DNA of 64,000 nucleotides, taken from assembly GCF_024347455.1 (NCBI RefSeq), contig NZ_AP025484.1, forward strand, positions 1,860,001 to 1,924,000, written 5' to 3'. The position numbers and the translations under genes were made by a program. Origin of the DNA: Vibrio echinoideorum (GTDB taxonomy: Bacteria; Pseudomonadota; Gammaproteobacteria; Enterobacterales; Vibrionaceae). The notes beneath the pieces are model-generated. The model saw nothing but the letters and a program-made list of their open reading frames with translations, had not been told where the DNA came from and searched no databases. Every line of letters starts with the position of its first letter. The stretch's first letter is position 1. Below, piece after piece: positions 51,736-62,774 of the stretch.

Positions 51736-54141
51736 ATGGTGAAAAAAGGAAAACGCTATATTGGACTCTCTCGACAATTGATCGGGACAATCATTGCAAT
51801 CAGCACCTTATTCACAGTCATAGTGACAGGTCTGGGATTGTATGTGGAGTACCAAAATCGAGTTTCTTTTATCAGTTCTCAGATCGAACAGGTTAAAGCA
51901 GGATACCTTTCCGGCTTAACTGCGAGCTTGTGGGTTGAAGATCGTGCTCAATTACTCGTACAAGCTGAAGGCATTTCTCGCTTACCCTCCGTGAGCTACT
52001 TGCTTATTGAAAGTCCCGATGAAAAAATCTTAGAATTGGGGCAACTCACCTCTGGGCAGTCTTATTCTCAGTCTTGGGAAATGGTGCACCAAATGGGAGG
52101 TAAAGATTACCCCCTTGCGACGTTAACGGTGCAGTCCGATTTAAGCATGATCCTCAATGATTTCGAAGAACGAGTCCTCTTATTGCTTGCCTTTGAAGCC
52201 GTGAAAATTTTCTTGCTGTCTGTGGTGTGTTTAACCATTGTCTATCGTCTCGTGGTTAAGCGGTTAATGGTCATGTCTTCTCAGATCAATGAGCAGCAAG
52301 TCGATGACAACAAGCCACGCTTTCTTATCCCTACAGCGTGTACTTATCAAGATGAGATATCGACACTAGAGAGCAGTTATAACCAGTCTATTGAACGAAT
52401 TCGTCAACAATACCTCGAATTGGAAAAAGCCAAAGATGTCGCTGAGATTGCTAACCGCAACAAGAGTGAATTCCTTGCCAACATGAGCCACGAGATCCGT
52501 ACCCCAATGAATGGGATTATCGGGTTGTCGTCTCTGCTTTCTGAAATGGACATGCCGAAAGAGCAAAAAGAGTATGTCAATATGCTCAATACCTCTTCGC
52601 TTACACTCCTTGATTTAATCAATGACATTCTTGACTACTCGAAGATCGAAGCGGGTCGTCTAGAACTGCAACAAGAACCGATGAAAATGATGGGCATCGC
52701 AGCCGATGTTGAGTCGACCTTTAGAGTCAAAGCTGAGCAAAAAGGACTCAGATTCCAATTAGCTATCGACCCTAAAATCCCAACTATGGTCATTGGCGAC
52801 GGCACTCAACTACGACAAGTGTTGAACAATTTAGTCGGCAACGCGATCAAATTTACCGAGCATGGCCATGTCACGCTCTCGCTTCATTTAGATCAAGTGA
52901 TAGAGCCAGAGCAAAAACTCAGAGTGAGATTCGAGGTTGCTGATAGCGGTATCGGTATTGCAGAAGACAAGCAACAATCGGTGTTCGATAAGTTTCAACA
53001 AGCCGACGGTAGCACCACTCGTATTTACGGAGGCACCGGGCTCGGTCTAACGATATGCGATAAGATCGTGACCTTAATGGGCAGTAAGCTTGAGCTAACC
53101 AGTGTCATAGGCAAGGGAAGTACATTCTATTTTACGGCTGACTTTGATCCGTGTTTGGATACCGATGAAAGCAACATCGATTTCAACAAAATCTCGGTGT
53201 TATTGGTGGATGACAGCCAACTGAACATGCGTATCACGTCAACACAGCTACAGTCATTCGGTGTTGCCTCTGAGTGTTGCGAGACAGCAAGCCAAGCGAT
53301 AGAGCTGGTTTCAGATTCGATGGCTAAATCGTCGCCTTATGATCTCGTACTGATTGATAAGGTGATGCCAACCGTTGACGGATTCCAGCTAGCAAGAAGC
53401 TTGATTGAGCGTTTCGGTAAAGCGTGTCCTAAATTGGTGATGATATCGGCTGACCCACGAAAACAAGATGAGGTTCGAGCTAAACAAGTGGGTTTTGTTG
53501 CCTACATTGCTCGCCCTTATCAAGACAACCAGCTTAAATGGACGCTCAGTGAAGTCCTTGCGAGAGCCGCTGATACTGAAATCTTTACCTATCCAAATCG
53601 AGGTGAGGTCGCGTTCAAGGACAATGAGCCAGAATCAACAAAGCCAACAGTCTTTGTCACAGCAGCCGAATCAAATAAACAAGATTCAAGTAAAGACCAA
53701 CCGAAACCAGAGCCAGTCAAAGCTGAATTTAGTGGCAAAGTCTTGGTTGTTGAAGATTCTAGAGTGAACCAACAAGTCGCTAAGATGATGCTTAAGAAGC
53801 TCGGATTCGAGGTCGACATCGCAGACAACGGTGAGATTGGTGTCGAGCAATTTAAAGCCAATGACTATGTGATGATTTTTATGGATTGTCAGATGCCTGT
53901 TCTCGATGGTTTCGAAGCGACGAAGCAGATCCGAGTACTCGAAGAGGGGTCTTCAAAACACATCCCAATCGTTGCGCTGACAGCCAACGTTGTGCAGAGA
54001 GATAAGCATTTATGTTTTGATGTCGGTATGGATGAGTTTTTACCCAAGCCGGTAAATCAAGGCAAACTGAGAGAAATTGTCGAAGGGTTCTTATCTAAAG
54101 ATAGTGAATCCACGAATAAAAATGAGCAGAAGATTGTTTAG
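51736..54141 (+). CDS. Hybrid sensor histidine kinase with two receiver domains
   Basis: 801 residues. TM1 (about 14-36), a short periplasmic CHASE8-like sensor domain, TM2 (about 150-172), HisKA with HEIRTPMNG (His252), HATPase ([33 protein letters not shown]), then two receivers: the first has VLIDKVMP with Asp in the usual place, the second [12 protein letters not shown] and [19 protein letters not shown]. No output domain, so the signal probably goes through an Hpt protein. Divergent from the binding protein. Ends at a bidirectional terminator (54184-54215). Confidence 0.92.
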   Translation: MVKKGKRYIGLSRQLIGTIIAISTLFTVIVTGLGLYVEYQNRVSFISSQIEQVKAGYLSGLTASLWVEDRAQLLVQAEGISRLPSVSYLLIESPDEKILELGQLTSGQSYSQSWEMVHQMGGKDYPLATLTVQSDLSMILNDFEERVLLLLAFEAVKIFLLSVVCLTIVYRLVVKRLMVMSSQINEQQVDDNKPRFLIPTACTYQDEISTLESSYNQSIERIRQQYLELEKAKDVAEIANRNKSEFLANMSHEIRTPMNGIIGLSSLLSEMDMPKEQKEYVNMLNTSSLTLLDLINDILDYSKIEAGRLELQQEPMKMMGIAADVESTFRVKAEQKGLRFQLAIDPKIPTMVIGDGTQLRQVLNNLVGNAIKFTEHGHVTLSLHLDQVIEPEQKLRVRFEVADSGIGIAEDKQQSVFDKFQQADGSTTRIYGGTGLGLTICDKIVTLMGSKLELTSVIGKGSTFYFTADFDPCLDTDESNIDFNKISVLLVDDSQLNMRITSTQLQSFGVASECCETASQAIELVSDSMAKSSPYDLVLIDKVMPTVDGFQLARSLIERFGKACPKLVMISADPRKQDEVRAKQVGFVAYIARPYQDNQLKWTLSEVLARAADTEIFTYPNRGEVAFKDNEPESTKPTVFVTAAESNKQDSSKDQPKPEPVKAEFSGKVLVVEDSRVNQQVAKMMLKKLGFEVDIADNGEIGVEQFKANDYVMIFMDCQMPVLDGFEATKQIRVLEEGSSKHIPIVALTANVVQRDKHLCFDVGMDEFLPKPVNQGKLREIVEGFLSKDSESTNKNEQKIV

Positions 54142-54183
54142 GTTAAATGACTTTGAATACTGAGTATTGGGTTAAAATGCAAT

Positions 54184-54215
54184 AAAAAAGGTGGTCAGCA
54201 TAGACCACCTTTTTT
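54184..54215. terminator. Bidirectional terminator
   Basis: AAAAAAGGTGGTC/GACCACCTTTTTT, 6-nt loop, between convergent genes. Confidence 0.9.
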
Positions 54216-54233
54216 GCTTTAGAGTGTTTGAAA

Positions 54234-54998
<765 letters not shown>

Positions 54999-55712
54999 CT
55001 AATTTGAAATTAACATAAGTAGTGCCATGCCGATAAGGATCGGCGCGGTCGTTGTTTTTGCAGGCAAGTGAGGTATTGATGTATACAGTTTCTGGCCTAA
55101 TAAATTGCCAATCACAGCAGCCGGAAGTAACCATAAGCCTGTGGTAAACGTGTCTTGGTCGAATGCACCTATCCAAATAAATCCGCTTAATGAAACAGCA
55201 GAACTCAACAAGAAAAATACAATGGCGGTCGCTCTCTGCTCTTTGGCTTCAATAGTGAGATTCATTAAATACGTCACTAATGGAGGCCCGCCAGAAGAGG
55301 CTGCGGTCATACTGAAACCGGATATAGCTCCTGCCCAAAATGCGTGCCGCTGGTGTAACCATGTCAGGCGAAAATCCAAAATAATCAGTGCACCAGCGAC
55401 CAAAGACATCATCGCGATAAAGGCCTTCAAGCCTGATTCCGATATCGTGCTAATGAAATACAGCGAGAAAGGCACCGCAACCAACATGCCAATACACAGC
55501 GGCGCAATAAGCCGGATATTGATGGTGGTTTTACTTCGCTTGAGTAGAGGAAAGGTACTTAAAAAGTCCAATAGGATAGCGATGATTACTGCTTGCAATG
55601 ATGGAACGATAAAGCTGAGGGAGAGCGCTGCGATAATCGCAAACCCAAACCCTGAATAGCCTCGAACTACTCCTGCAAACAGAATCAATGTCATCGCTAA
55701 TCCCACTTCCAC
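54999..55712 (-). CDS. isfE: TSUP (TauE/SafE) exporter, candidate isethionate exporter
   Basis: 237 residues, GTG start with AGAGG 8 nt upstream. About seven to eight membrane helices in two repeats, each with the TSUP signature: GYSGFGFAIIAA near the N-terminus and GAISGFSMTAASSGGPPLVTY in the second half. TSUP proteins export sulfite and organosulfonates. In the isf cluster the member IsfE is thought to export isethionate. Co-transcribed with the SDR gene. Confidence 0.75.
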   Translation of the reverse strand: MEVGLAMTLILFAGVVRGYSGFGFAIIAALSLSFIVPSLQAVIIAILLDFLSTFPLLKRSKTTINIRLIAPLCIGMLVAVPFSLYFISTISESGLKAFIAMMSLVAGALIILDFRLTWLHQRHAFWAGAISGFSMTAASSGGPPLVTYLMNLTIEAKEQRATAIVFFLLSSAVSLSGFIWIGAFDQDTFTTGLWLLPAAVIGNLLGQKLYTSIPHLPAKTTTAPILIGMALLMLISN

Positions 55713-56054
55713 TCTTGCTCACCTCTTTGCTTTTGATATTGCTGCTGCGTTAATTAGCGTTCGATGAGACTTGTCTCGTCTGCCTTTTAATCTATTAACA
55801 CCTAAGAATTTTGAATAGAGCCAGATCGACGATTGGATTGGGTCAGGCTGTTGATTGGATCGGGGATGAGGTTTGAGCTGATTCACTGGCCCAAGATTTT
55901 GTTGAAACTGACACTATGAGTTGGGCTCTGTTTGGGACGAAGATTATTCCATCCGATAGCGCAGCCTTTTCAATCTCGTATTTCGCGCTTTGATAGACGA
56001 GAAAGACTGAAGCGAGAGGGTTGTGAATCTAGTTTTGTTTATGGAGACGATGAA
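55713..56054. other. Divergent control region, taurine module
   Basis: 342 bp between exporter/SDR and the aminotransferase. GATTGGATTGGG (55831) and GATTGGATCGGG (55853) are direct repeats 22 bp apart. GGGCTCTGT at 55923 resembles the CTCTGTC repeats before the ABC operon (59172-59224). They are likely MocR operators. Confidence 0.5.
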
Positions 56055-57371
56055 ATGGAAGTATCAACAGAACAGCTTGTAAACCAAGATATTATCGACC
56101 TCGACAAGAGCGTATTTCATTCTTGGTCGATTCAAGAAGCGGCAGAACCTATCGCTATCGCTGGTGGGCAAGGATGCAAAATGTGGGACTACGAAGGTAA
56201 GGAATACCTTGATTTTAGTAGCCAATTGGTTAACACCAACATTGGTCATCAGCATCCACAAGTGATTAAAGCCATTAAAGATCAGGCTGATTCATTGGTG
56301 ACCGTTGCCCCTGCGACAGCAAACCTCACTCGTGGTTTGGCCGCTAAACGTATTTTGTCTAAAGCACCAAGCAAGTTTAAGAAGGTGTTCTTTACCAACG
56401 CAGGCGCAGATGCCAACGAAAATGCAATTCGTATGGCAAGACAGTTCACAGGACGCGATAAGGTGCTTTCTGCTTATCGCTCTTACCACGGAAATACCGG
56501 TACAGCGATTGCGGCGACGGGCGATTTTCGCCGTATTCCAAACGAGTATAGCCGTGGGCACGTTCACTTCTTCAATCCATTTCTCTATCGAAGCGAATTC
56601 AACGCGGCGACTGAGGCAGAAGAGAGTGAGCGTGCCCTACAGCATTTAGAGCGAGTGATTGAATGCGAAGGGCCAACAGCGATTGCGGCGATTATTCTAG
56701 AGACGATTCCGGGAACGGCGGGTTTCCTAATTCCACCGAAAGGCTACCTTATTGGCGTGCGTGAGCTTGCAACTAAATACGGTATTCAATTGATCTTTGA
56801 TGAAGTCATGGTCGGTTTTGGTCGAACGGGTAAGTGGTTTGCGTTTGAGCACTTTAATGTCGTGCCGGATCTTATTACTTTCGCTAAAGGGGTTAACTCT
56901 GGTTATGTTCCGGCTGGTGGTGTGGTGGTCAGCGAACCGATCGTTGAGTACTTTAAGTCGAACTTCTTTATGGGTGGCTTAACGTATTCTGGTCACCCTC
57001 TAGCGATGGCTTCGATCGTTGCAACGCTCGATGTGATGGATCAAGAGGGCATTGTTACGCATGCAGATAATATCGGAAATAGCGTTCTTGGGCCGCTTCT
57101 GCTCAGCCTTCAAGAGCTGCATCCTATGATTGGTGATGTGCGCGGTAAAGGGATGTTCTGGGCGGTTGAATTGGTCGAAGATCGAGAAAGTAAAACGCCA
57201 TTGAGCAATGAGAAAATGGGTCAATTGAAAGCGGAGCTAACGAAACGAGGCCTGCTAACCTTTATTGTTAATAATCGTATTCATGTAACTCCTCCTTTGG
57301 TTATCCAACCAAGCGAGATAAAGAAAGGCGTTAAGATCATTGATGATGTTTTGTGTGAGCTTGCATCTTAA
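56055..57371 (+). CDS. toa: Class III aminotransferase, candidate taurine aminotransferase
   Basis: 438 residues from ATG at 56055 (GGAG 8 nt upstream); an in-frame start at 55932 would add 41 residues before the family's N-terminus. Class III PLP-enzyme motifs: SSQLVNTNIGHQHP, FTNAGADANENAIRMAR, the SYHGNTGTA stretch, IFDEVMVGFGRTGKW with the PLP-ring Asp, and the Schiff-base Lys278 in FAKGVNSGY. Such enzymes take omega-amino groups (GABA, beta-alanine, taurine). Taurine is proposed from the neighbouring TSUP, SDR and MocR genes. Other omega-amines remain possible. Confidence 0.7.
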   Translation: MEVSTEQLVNQDIIDLDKSVFHSWSIQEAAEPIAIAGGQGCKMWDYEGKEYLDFSSQLVNTNIGHQHPQVIKAIKDQADSLVTVAPATANLTRGLAAKRILSKAPSKFKKVFFTNAGADANENAIRMARQFTGRDKVLSAYRSYHGNTGTAIAATGDFRRIPNEYSRGHVHFFNPFLYRSEFNAATEAEESERALQHLERVIECEGPTAIAAIILETIPGTAGFLIPPKGYLIGVRELATKYGIQLIFDEVMVGFGRTGKWFAFEHFNVVPDLITFAKGVNSGYVPAGGVVVSEPIVEYFKSNFFMGGLTYSGHPLAMASIVATLDVMDQEGIVTHADNIGNSVLGPLLLSLQELHPMIGDVRGKGMFWAVELVEDRESKTPLSNEKMGQLKAELTKRGLLTFIVNNRIHVTPPLVIQPSEIKKGVKIIDDVLCELAS

Positions 57372-57472
57372 TTCTTCAACCAGATAACCAATAAAGAAAC
57401 CAAGGCACTTTGATAAGGACTCCCCATTCTTGTTTAAGCGTCTGGCTTTTAGATTGTTATGTCGGTCTTAAA

Positions 57473-57497
57473 AAGAGCATCAATTGATGCTCTTTTT
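57473..57497. terminator. Palindromic terminator after aminotransferase gene
   Basis: AAGAGCATCAATTGATGCTCTT is a perfect 22-bp palindrome with a T-run on the right and A-run on the left, thus usable from both sides. Confidence 0.85.
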
Positions 57498-57558
57498 TAC
57501 GTCATTATCTTTTTAATTCATGCTCATGGAGAGCGTCGGTAAAACAGCCCAAGTGATG

Positions 57559-59073
57559 CTAAATCTTCATTACCTCAGACAGCTCTTTAATGCCGGGAGC
57601 GATCAGATCTTTATCGATGGCGTGAAATCCTAATCGGAAATAAGAGTTGGGATCATATTCTGACAATGATTCACAGTCCGATTCCGTTTCGGTATTAGTC
57701 ATAAAGTGTGAATACCCGGTTTCAATCAGTATCCCTTTCTGTGCGGCTCGTGAAGCCAGTCGCTGGCTATTAATGTGGCTCGGTGTTTGTAGCCATAATG
57801 AGTTGGCTTGCTCGCTTTGTGCGAGTCGTTTGCAATCAGGTAAATACTTTAAGACGGCATCATTGAGCAGCTTCCAACGTTGACGCGTGTTCTCTCTGAA
57901 GCGCCTCACAAAGCTGTCGTAATAGCCTTGTTCAATAAAATGTGCCACTTCCATTTGAATACGGCTTGGTGCATGTCGATACATTAATCGGCGCAAGATT
58001 CTTAAGTCATAAATCAGCTCTTCGGGTGCCACGATGTAGCCTAATCTCAAGCCGGGTGCCAATAGTTTGGAAAAGCTGCTGACGTAAATGACTCGGCCAT
58101 CTTTATCATTAGCTTTAAGTGCCGGTTTTGGATTCCACTCAACATTGCACTCGGCATCGTAGTCATCTTCGATAATGATGGCATCATTGGCCTTTGCTAT
58201 CTCAAGCAACTGAGTTCGACGTTCGTCACTCATGGTAACCCCAGTTGGCGCCTGATGGCTCGGAGTGACGTAGAAATGGTCACACAGCTATGAGTGTTCA
58301 TTGAGTTTTAACCCCTGCTCATCTACTTGATGAGGGTGTAACTGCGCACCTGAGAGATTAAAAATGTGGTTTGCTTCTTTATAGCCGGGGTTCTCGACGC
58401 CGACTCGGCTTTGATCATTCATCAGTAAAGTTGAAAGCAGATAGAGCGCATTCTGTGAGCCCAACGTAATTAGGATTTCATCACTTTGAGCGTGGATGCC
58501 TCGTTGTGGTAGCACCCGTGTACGTATTTGTTCCACCAGCATATCGACGTCTTTATCTACTTTGTCGCACAGCCAGCGGTGGTCATGAGGATCTGAGGTC
58601 ACTTTTCTTGTCGCTTCTCGCCATTGAGCCAATGGAAAGTCATTGATTGAAGGCTGGCCAAAAATAAACGGGTATTGATAGCAACTCCAGTGCGACGGTT
58701 TGACTATTCGTGGGTATTGACTTAATTGCAGCTTCACTCGTTTGCTCCAATCCGGTGCATTGTTGCTGTCTGTTGATTCAAAATGATCCAAGCTAGAGTC
58801 AATTTCATCGCTCGGATTTTGATACTTTTTTGATAAGTAATAACCACTGCGAGGTTTACTTATCAGGTAGCCATCGTCGAGTAAACTGTCGTACACCAAG
58901 GACACAGTATTGCGTGAAACACCTAATTGGCTAGAGAGCTTACGACAAGATGGGAGCGCTTGTTCAGCCGGAAAAATACCATTCAATATCGCTGTCACCA
59001 AATAGCTACGTACTTGTTCTTGCAGGCTTCTTTTGGAATCAAACTCGATGAAACAATTGTGATTTATCGCCAT
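57559..59073 (-). pseudogene. MocR/PdxR-type regulator interrupted by an amber codon
   Basis: A single frame from 59073 to 57559 (505 codons) reads an N-terminal GntR winged helix (LPSCRKLSSQLGVSRNTVSL, DGYLISKPRSGYYLSKKY) and a C-terminal fold-type I aminotransferase domain (GQPSINDFPLAQWR, LITLGSQNALYLLSTLL, IIIEDDYDAECNVE, VSSFSKLLAPGLRLGY with its Lys). One in-frame TAG at 58288-58290 separates LNEHS from LCDHFYVTPSHQAPTG. Both sides stay aligned, so this is a point mutation without a frameshift. MocR proteins of this class (TauR, IsfR) control taurine genes. It is likely non-functional unless the stop is read through. Confidence 0.85.
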
Positions 59074-59171
59074 GAGATACAGTCCTTATTCTCAATGAAC
59101 CTCAGTCCAATCTGTATAAAAGAGCAAGAAATGAGCCAGAATTTATATCAACTATCAACGGTGATTTTTTA

Positions 59172-59231
59172 CTCTGTCTCGAACCCGAAAATTGCTCTGT
59201 CTCTTATATGAAAATGGCTCTGTCCCAATCT
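59172..59231. promoter_or_regulatory. Three direct repeats, probable MocR operator
   Basis: CTCTGTC begins at 59172, 59195 and 59218, exactly 23 bp apart, each followed by a GAAAAT word. A weaker fourth CTCTACG is at 59246. Spaced direct repeats are typical of MocR operators. Confidence 0.65.
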
Positions 59232-59312
59232 GAAAATTAAATTGGCTCTACGTCTTAGATGCATTCCGTTCATAAAGTAAAGGCAGGCAAATAATCTCGA
59301 TAAGGAAAGCAC

Positions 59313-60179
59313 ATGAGACATGGAATGACGATGAAGGCATGGGTTTCAACAGCGGCTGCAACCGTCGTGCTGGGTTGTTTTGGTGTTGCACAAGCATCAG
59401 AACTTTCAGCCATCGAAAAGCAAGGCTTTATGAAAGTGGCGACAGAAGATAACTACTCACCATTCAACTACATTGACCGAGGCAAGCCTGCGGGGATCAA
59501 TAAAGATCTACTTGATGAGCTGCGTGAATATTCAAAGTTCGATATTGAACAAGAGATTTTACCTTGGACAGGGTTGCTCGCCTCGGTATCTGCGGGTCAG
59601 TACGATGTGGCGCTAACGGGCGCAATCGTGACAGACGCCCGATTGAAGGTGTTTGACTTTACGCCGCCTATCGCTTCAGCACAGCACTATTTCTTAACCA
59701 GAGCGGATGCTGACGACATCAATACGGTGACGGATCTAGACGGTAAAACTGTTGGCTTGCAAGCGGGTAGTGCTTTGTTAGAACGACTGCCAGAGCTTGA
59801 AGAAATGCTCGAAGCACAGGGTAAATCTTTAGGTAAGGTCGTTCAGTACCAATCGTACCCAGAAGCGTATTCAGATTTAGCTATTGGCCGAATCGACTAC
59901 GTCATCAATAGTGTGGTTTCGGTTAATGAGGTGGTGAAATCTAAGTCTAACTTCTTTAAAAAAGGTGAGGCGGTATCTGGCCCTGGCTTCGTAAGCTGGC
60001 CTGTTCCAAAAGAGAGTCCTGAGCTGTTGGCTTATCTCACTGAGTTTTTCATTCACCTAGAGCAAACAGGGAAAATGGCAGAGCTGCAGAAGAAGTGGTT
60101 CGGTGAATCGTTCGAGCATCTTCCTTCGGAAGCCATCACTTCAGTAGATCAGTATCACAAGCTAACAGCGGTCCAGTAG
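59313..60179 (+). CDS. Amino-acid ABC transporter, periplasmic binding protein
   Basis: 288 residues with AAGGAA 6 nt upstream. A signal peptide (STAAATVVLGCFGVAQA-SE) and the family 3 solute-binding fold: VATEDNYSPFNYIDRGKPAGIN, the DVALTGAIVTDARLKVFDFTPP strand, DLDGKTVGLQAGSALLE, and the late YSDLAIGRIDYVI. First gene of a four-gene polar amino acid transporter. In the module proposed here its ligand would be taurine or a related zwitterion. A strong hairpin follows (60197-60225). Confidence 0.9.
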   Translation: MRHGMTMKAWVSTAAATVVLGCFGVAQASELSAIEKQGFMKVATEDNYSPFNYIDRGKPAGINKDLLDELREYSKFDIEQEILPWTGLLASVSAGQYDVALTGAIVTDARLKVFDFTPPIASAQHYFLTRADADDINTVTDLDGKTVGLQAGSALLERLPELEEMLEAQGKSLGKVVQYQSYPEAYSDLAIGRIDYVINSVVSVNEVVKSKSNFFKKGEAVSGPGFVSWPVPKESPELLAYLTEFFIHLEQTGKMAELQKKWFGESFEHLPSEAITSVDQYHKLTAVQ

Positions 60180-60196
60180 ATCAGTAAGCACGTGCT

Positions 60197-60225
60197 GGCA
60201 CAAACAGTTAACCGCTGTTTGTGCC
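60197..60225 (+). repeat. mRNA hairpin between binding-protein and permease genes
   Basis: An 11-bp perfect stem GGCACAAACAG/CTGTTTGTGCC with a 7-nt loop and no T-run. It resembles hairpins that protect binding-protein mRNA or partly end transcription, giving more binding protein than permease. Confidence 0.7.
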
Positions 60226-60311
60226 GATGACAAAAGGGTCAGAGCGATTTAACCCATTTGTCATTCGCGCAAAAGCCTATTGCAAGAAGTCGCTTTTTAA
60301 AGAGGTCGTTT

Positions 60312-60953
60312 ATGGATTATTACGCTTGGGAACAGCTGCTACGGGGCGCGTGGGCTACAACATGGATATCGGCAGTCTCGATTGTATTGGGTGTGGTGAT
60401 CGGGCTAGCGATTGCCTTAATTCGAATGATGAAAATCCCGTTTGTCGATCAAATGTTGGGCATCTATGTCAGTTGGGCACGAGCAACACCTCTGGTGACT
60501 TTGGCTCTATTTATCTTTCTTTCGTTTCCCTCATTTGGCATCAATTTAGACAAACACGTTTCTGCCATTTTAGCGCTCACACTCAACACCTCAGCATTTA
60601 ATGCGGAAATTTGGCGCAATGCCTTTCTCAACTTTTCAAAAGGGCAAATGGAAGCAGCCGAGGCTATTGGCATGAGGCGGCTGACTTATTTTCGCCGAAT
60701 CATGTTCCCACAAATGGTGATCATGAGCCTACCTGCACTGGTCAATGAGATGTCGTTCTTAATCAAAGGCAGCCCTGCCATCGCGGTGATTGGTATTGTT
60801 GATTTAACCCGAGTAACGAATCGAATTTCAGCTGTGACCTATGAGCCTTTGGGACCAATTTTGTGTGCGGGTGTCTTGTACATGTTGATCATCGGGGTAT
60901 TGGTGAAATTGCAATCTGTGGCTGAGAACAGAGCCAACTATCTTCAGCCGTAA
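60312..60953 (+). CDS. Amino-acid ABC transporter permease 1
   Basis: 213 residues from ATG at 60312 (AGAGG 7 nt upstream). About five membrane helices of the HisMQ family, with the cytoplasmic EAA loop EAAEAIGMRRLTYFRRIMFP and the typical LINSALTLNTSAFNAEIWR-like segment (ALTLNTSAFNAEIWRNAF). It pairs with the second permease as a heterodimer. Downstream lies a 205-nt gap without a gene. Confidence 0.9.
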   Translation: MDYYAWEQLLRGAWATTWISAVSIVLGVVIGLAIALIRMMKIPFVDQMLGIYVSWARATPLVTLALFIFLSFPSFGINLDKHVSAILALTLNTSAFNAEIWRNAFLNFSKGQMEAAEAIGMRRLTYFRRIMFPQMVIMSLPALVNEMSFLIKGSPAIAVIGIVDLTRVTNRISAVTYEPLGPILCAGVLYMLIIGVLVKLQSVAENRANYLQP

Positions 60954-61158
60954 TCAGTCGCAGCAGTAATCAGTTTCCGCCGTCATTGTTTGAATCATTC
61001 ATCGTCTGAAGCGGTAAAGGTTGAGTCGCTATCACTACTTGAACCGTGAGTACTGCTTGATCCGAGACTACTGCTTGTTCAATGGCGACTATTTGGTCAG
61101 AAACACGATTTATCTGCGTATTGAAGTGTTGTCTCGTAGGTAAATTTAAGGAGTAAAT

Positions 61159-61824
61159 ATGGAAGAATGGAATATTATCTGGCAACAAAAAGAGCTGTTT
61201 GCTTCTGGTTTTGTGACCACGTTTTATCTTTTTGTCTCGTCTTCAATCTTGAGTTTCGTCATAGGTATTGGTTTGTTGTACTGTCTCGAAAACTCGAGAC
61301 TCGGTGTTAAGTACACCATCAACAGTTTGATCGGCATGATGCGTACTTTACCGTTTCTGATCTTAGCCTACCTGCTCTATTACGGTTTGCCTCAGGTTGG
61401 TATTCGATTGGACGCAGTGACAGCGGGAATCATAGCGCTCAGTCTCTATCATGGTACGTATTTCTGTGAGATTTTCCGCGGTGTGCGTAAAGGTTTAGAG
61501 CCTGGTTACATCGAAGCAGCGCACGCTTATGGCTTTTCTAAGCTGAAAACCTTCACCCGAGTTATTGCTCCTAATGTCTTGTTCAAGTCGGTTCCTCTGA
61601 TCACTAACCAACTCATCATCTGCTTAAAAGACACCGCATTTCTCAGCATTATTACGGTCGCTGAAATTACTGCGGCAGCTAACAGTATTCAATCCACATA
61701 TTTTATCCCATTGAATGCGTTCATCATTGCTATCGCGCTCTACTGGGCTGTGAGTATTGCACTTGAAACCATCACCAAACGAATCCAAACCAAAGTTGAA
61801 CTTAGAGGGCTTAGCCATGCTTAA
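61159..61824 (+). CDS. Amino-acid ABC transporter permease 2
   Basis: 221 residues, AAGGAG with good spacing to the ATG. HisMQ family, EAA loop EAAHAYGFSKLKTFTRVIAP, and SLYHGTYFCEIFRGV before it. Its stop overlaps the start of the ATPase gene by 8 nt. Confidence 0.9.
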   Translation: MEEWNIIWQQKELFASGFVTTFYLFVSSSILSFVIGIGLLYCLENSRLGVKYTINSLIGMMRTLPFLILAYLLYYGLPQVGIRLDAVTAGIIALSLYHGTYFCEIFRGVRKGLEPGYIEAAHAYGFSKLKTFTRVIAPNVLFKSVPLITNQLIICLKDTAFLSIITVAEITAAANSIQSTYFIPLNAFIIAIALYWAVSIALETITKRIQTKVELRGLSHA

Positions 61825-62671
61825 ACAATCAGAGATTATTGAAACAGAAGCACCGATTAACCCCTCTTTGGGAGTGAGTTTGGAAGTGATTGAGTGCGAG
61901 CCACTGTTGGAAGAGCGTGAGACGATCATCAACATTGAAAACTTGTCGAAACAGTTTGATGGCATCGAAGTATTACGAGACATCAACCTCACTATCAACA
62001 AAGGCGATGTGGTCAGTATTCTCGGTTCGTCAGGGTCGGGCAAATCGACGTTATTGCGCTGCATGAATTGGCTAGAGCAGCCAGAGCGCGGCACGATTTT
62101 TATGGGTGATGAACGCATTGGGATCAACTCTGAAACGGGTAAACCTCTCAAATACAAAGAGTTAGCGAAACTCAGAGAGCGCCTTGGCATGGTATTTCAA
62201 AGCTTCAACTTATGGCCGCATCTCACCGTGTTGCAAAACGTGATGGAAGCGCTGGTTCATGTTAAGAAGATAGCGAAATCTGACGCAGAGGAGATGGCTC
62301 GTAAGCAACTTGATAAGGTTGGCATGTCTCACAAGCTAGAGAGTTATCCAAGTATGTTATCGGGTGGACAAAAGCAACGTGTCGCTATTGCTAGGGCGCT
62401 CGCGATGGAGCCGGATGTGTTGCTGTTTGATGAGCCAACCTCCGCGCTCGACCCTGAATTGGTCGAAGAGGTGTTACTGGTAATGAAGAAGCTATCGCAA
62501 GAGGGTTACACCATGGTAGTGGTGACTCATGAGATGGAATTCGCGCGTCAGGTGTCGGATCAAGTGGTGTTTCTTGAGAAGGGTATATTGATTGAAAAAT
62601 CCAACCCAGAGAAGTTTTTCACTAACCCAGATTCATCAAGGGTAAGACAGTTCCTTAAGCTCGATTCATGA
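61817..62671 (+). CDS. Amino-acid ABC transporter ATPase
   Basis: 284 residues from ATG at 61817. GlnQ/HisP type: Walker A GSSGSGKST (about residue 71-79), Q-loop VFQSFNLWPHLT, signature LSGGQKQRVAIARAL, Walker B VLLFDEPTSALDPE, switch VTHEM. An N-terminal extension of about 35 residues precedes the usual start; the ENLSKQFDGIEV strand could be the true beginning of the domain. Last gene of the operon, followed by a terminator. Confidence 0.92.
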   Translation: MLKQSEIIETEAPINPSLGVSLEVIECEPLLEERETIINIENLSKQFDGIEVLRDINLTINKGDVVSILGSSGSGKSTLLRCMNWLEQPERGTIFMGDERIGINSETGKPLKYKELAKLRERLGMVFQSFNLWPHLTVLQNVMEALVHVKKIAKSDAEEMARKQLDKVGMSHKLESYPSMLSGGQKQRVAIARALAMEPDVLLFDEPTSALDPELVEEVLLVMKKLSQEGYTMVVVTHEMEFARQVSDQVVFLEKGILIEKSNPEKFFTNPDSSRVRQFLKLDS

Positions 62672-62707
62672 GCTAGATGGCTTGCACAACTTCAAGGCTC
62701 GACCGTT

Positions 62708-62738
62708 AAAAACTCCGACCTAATCAGTCGGAGTTTTT
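62708..62738 (+). terminator. Terminator of the ABC operon
   Basis: AAAAACTCCGAC/GTCGGAGTTTTT stem, 7-nt loop, T-run. Confidence 0.92.
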
Positions 62739-62774
62739 GTATGTGTGGGGTTCTTCTCTCAAGCAGGCACAGCA

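Noticed and set aside
55105..55659. Open frame of 184 codons on the plus strand
   Set aside because: It is antisense to the TSUP exporter gene, whose membrane protein pattern and family motifs are clear.
60970..61188. Open frame of 72 codons on the minus strand between the two permeases
   Set aside because: It overlaps the ribosome site and start of permease 2 and has a repetitive Val/Gln composition; no support as a gene.
61624..62190. Open frame of 188 codons on the minus strand
   Set aside because: It is antisense to permease 2 and the ABC ATPase; it has a Ser-rich composition without motifs.
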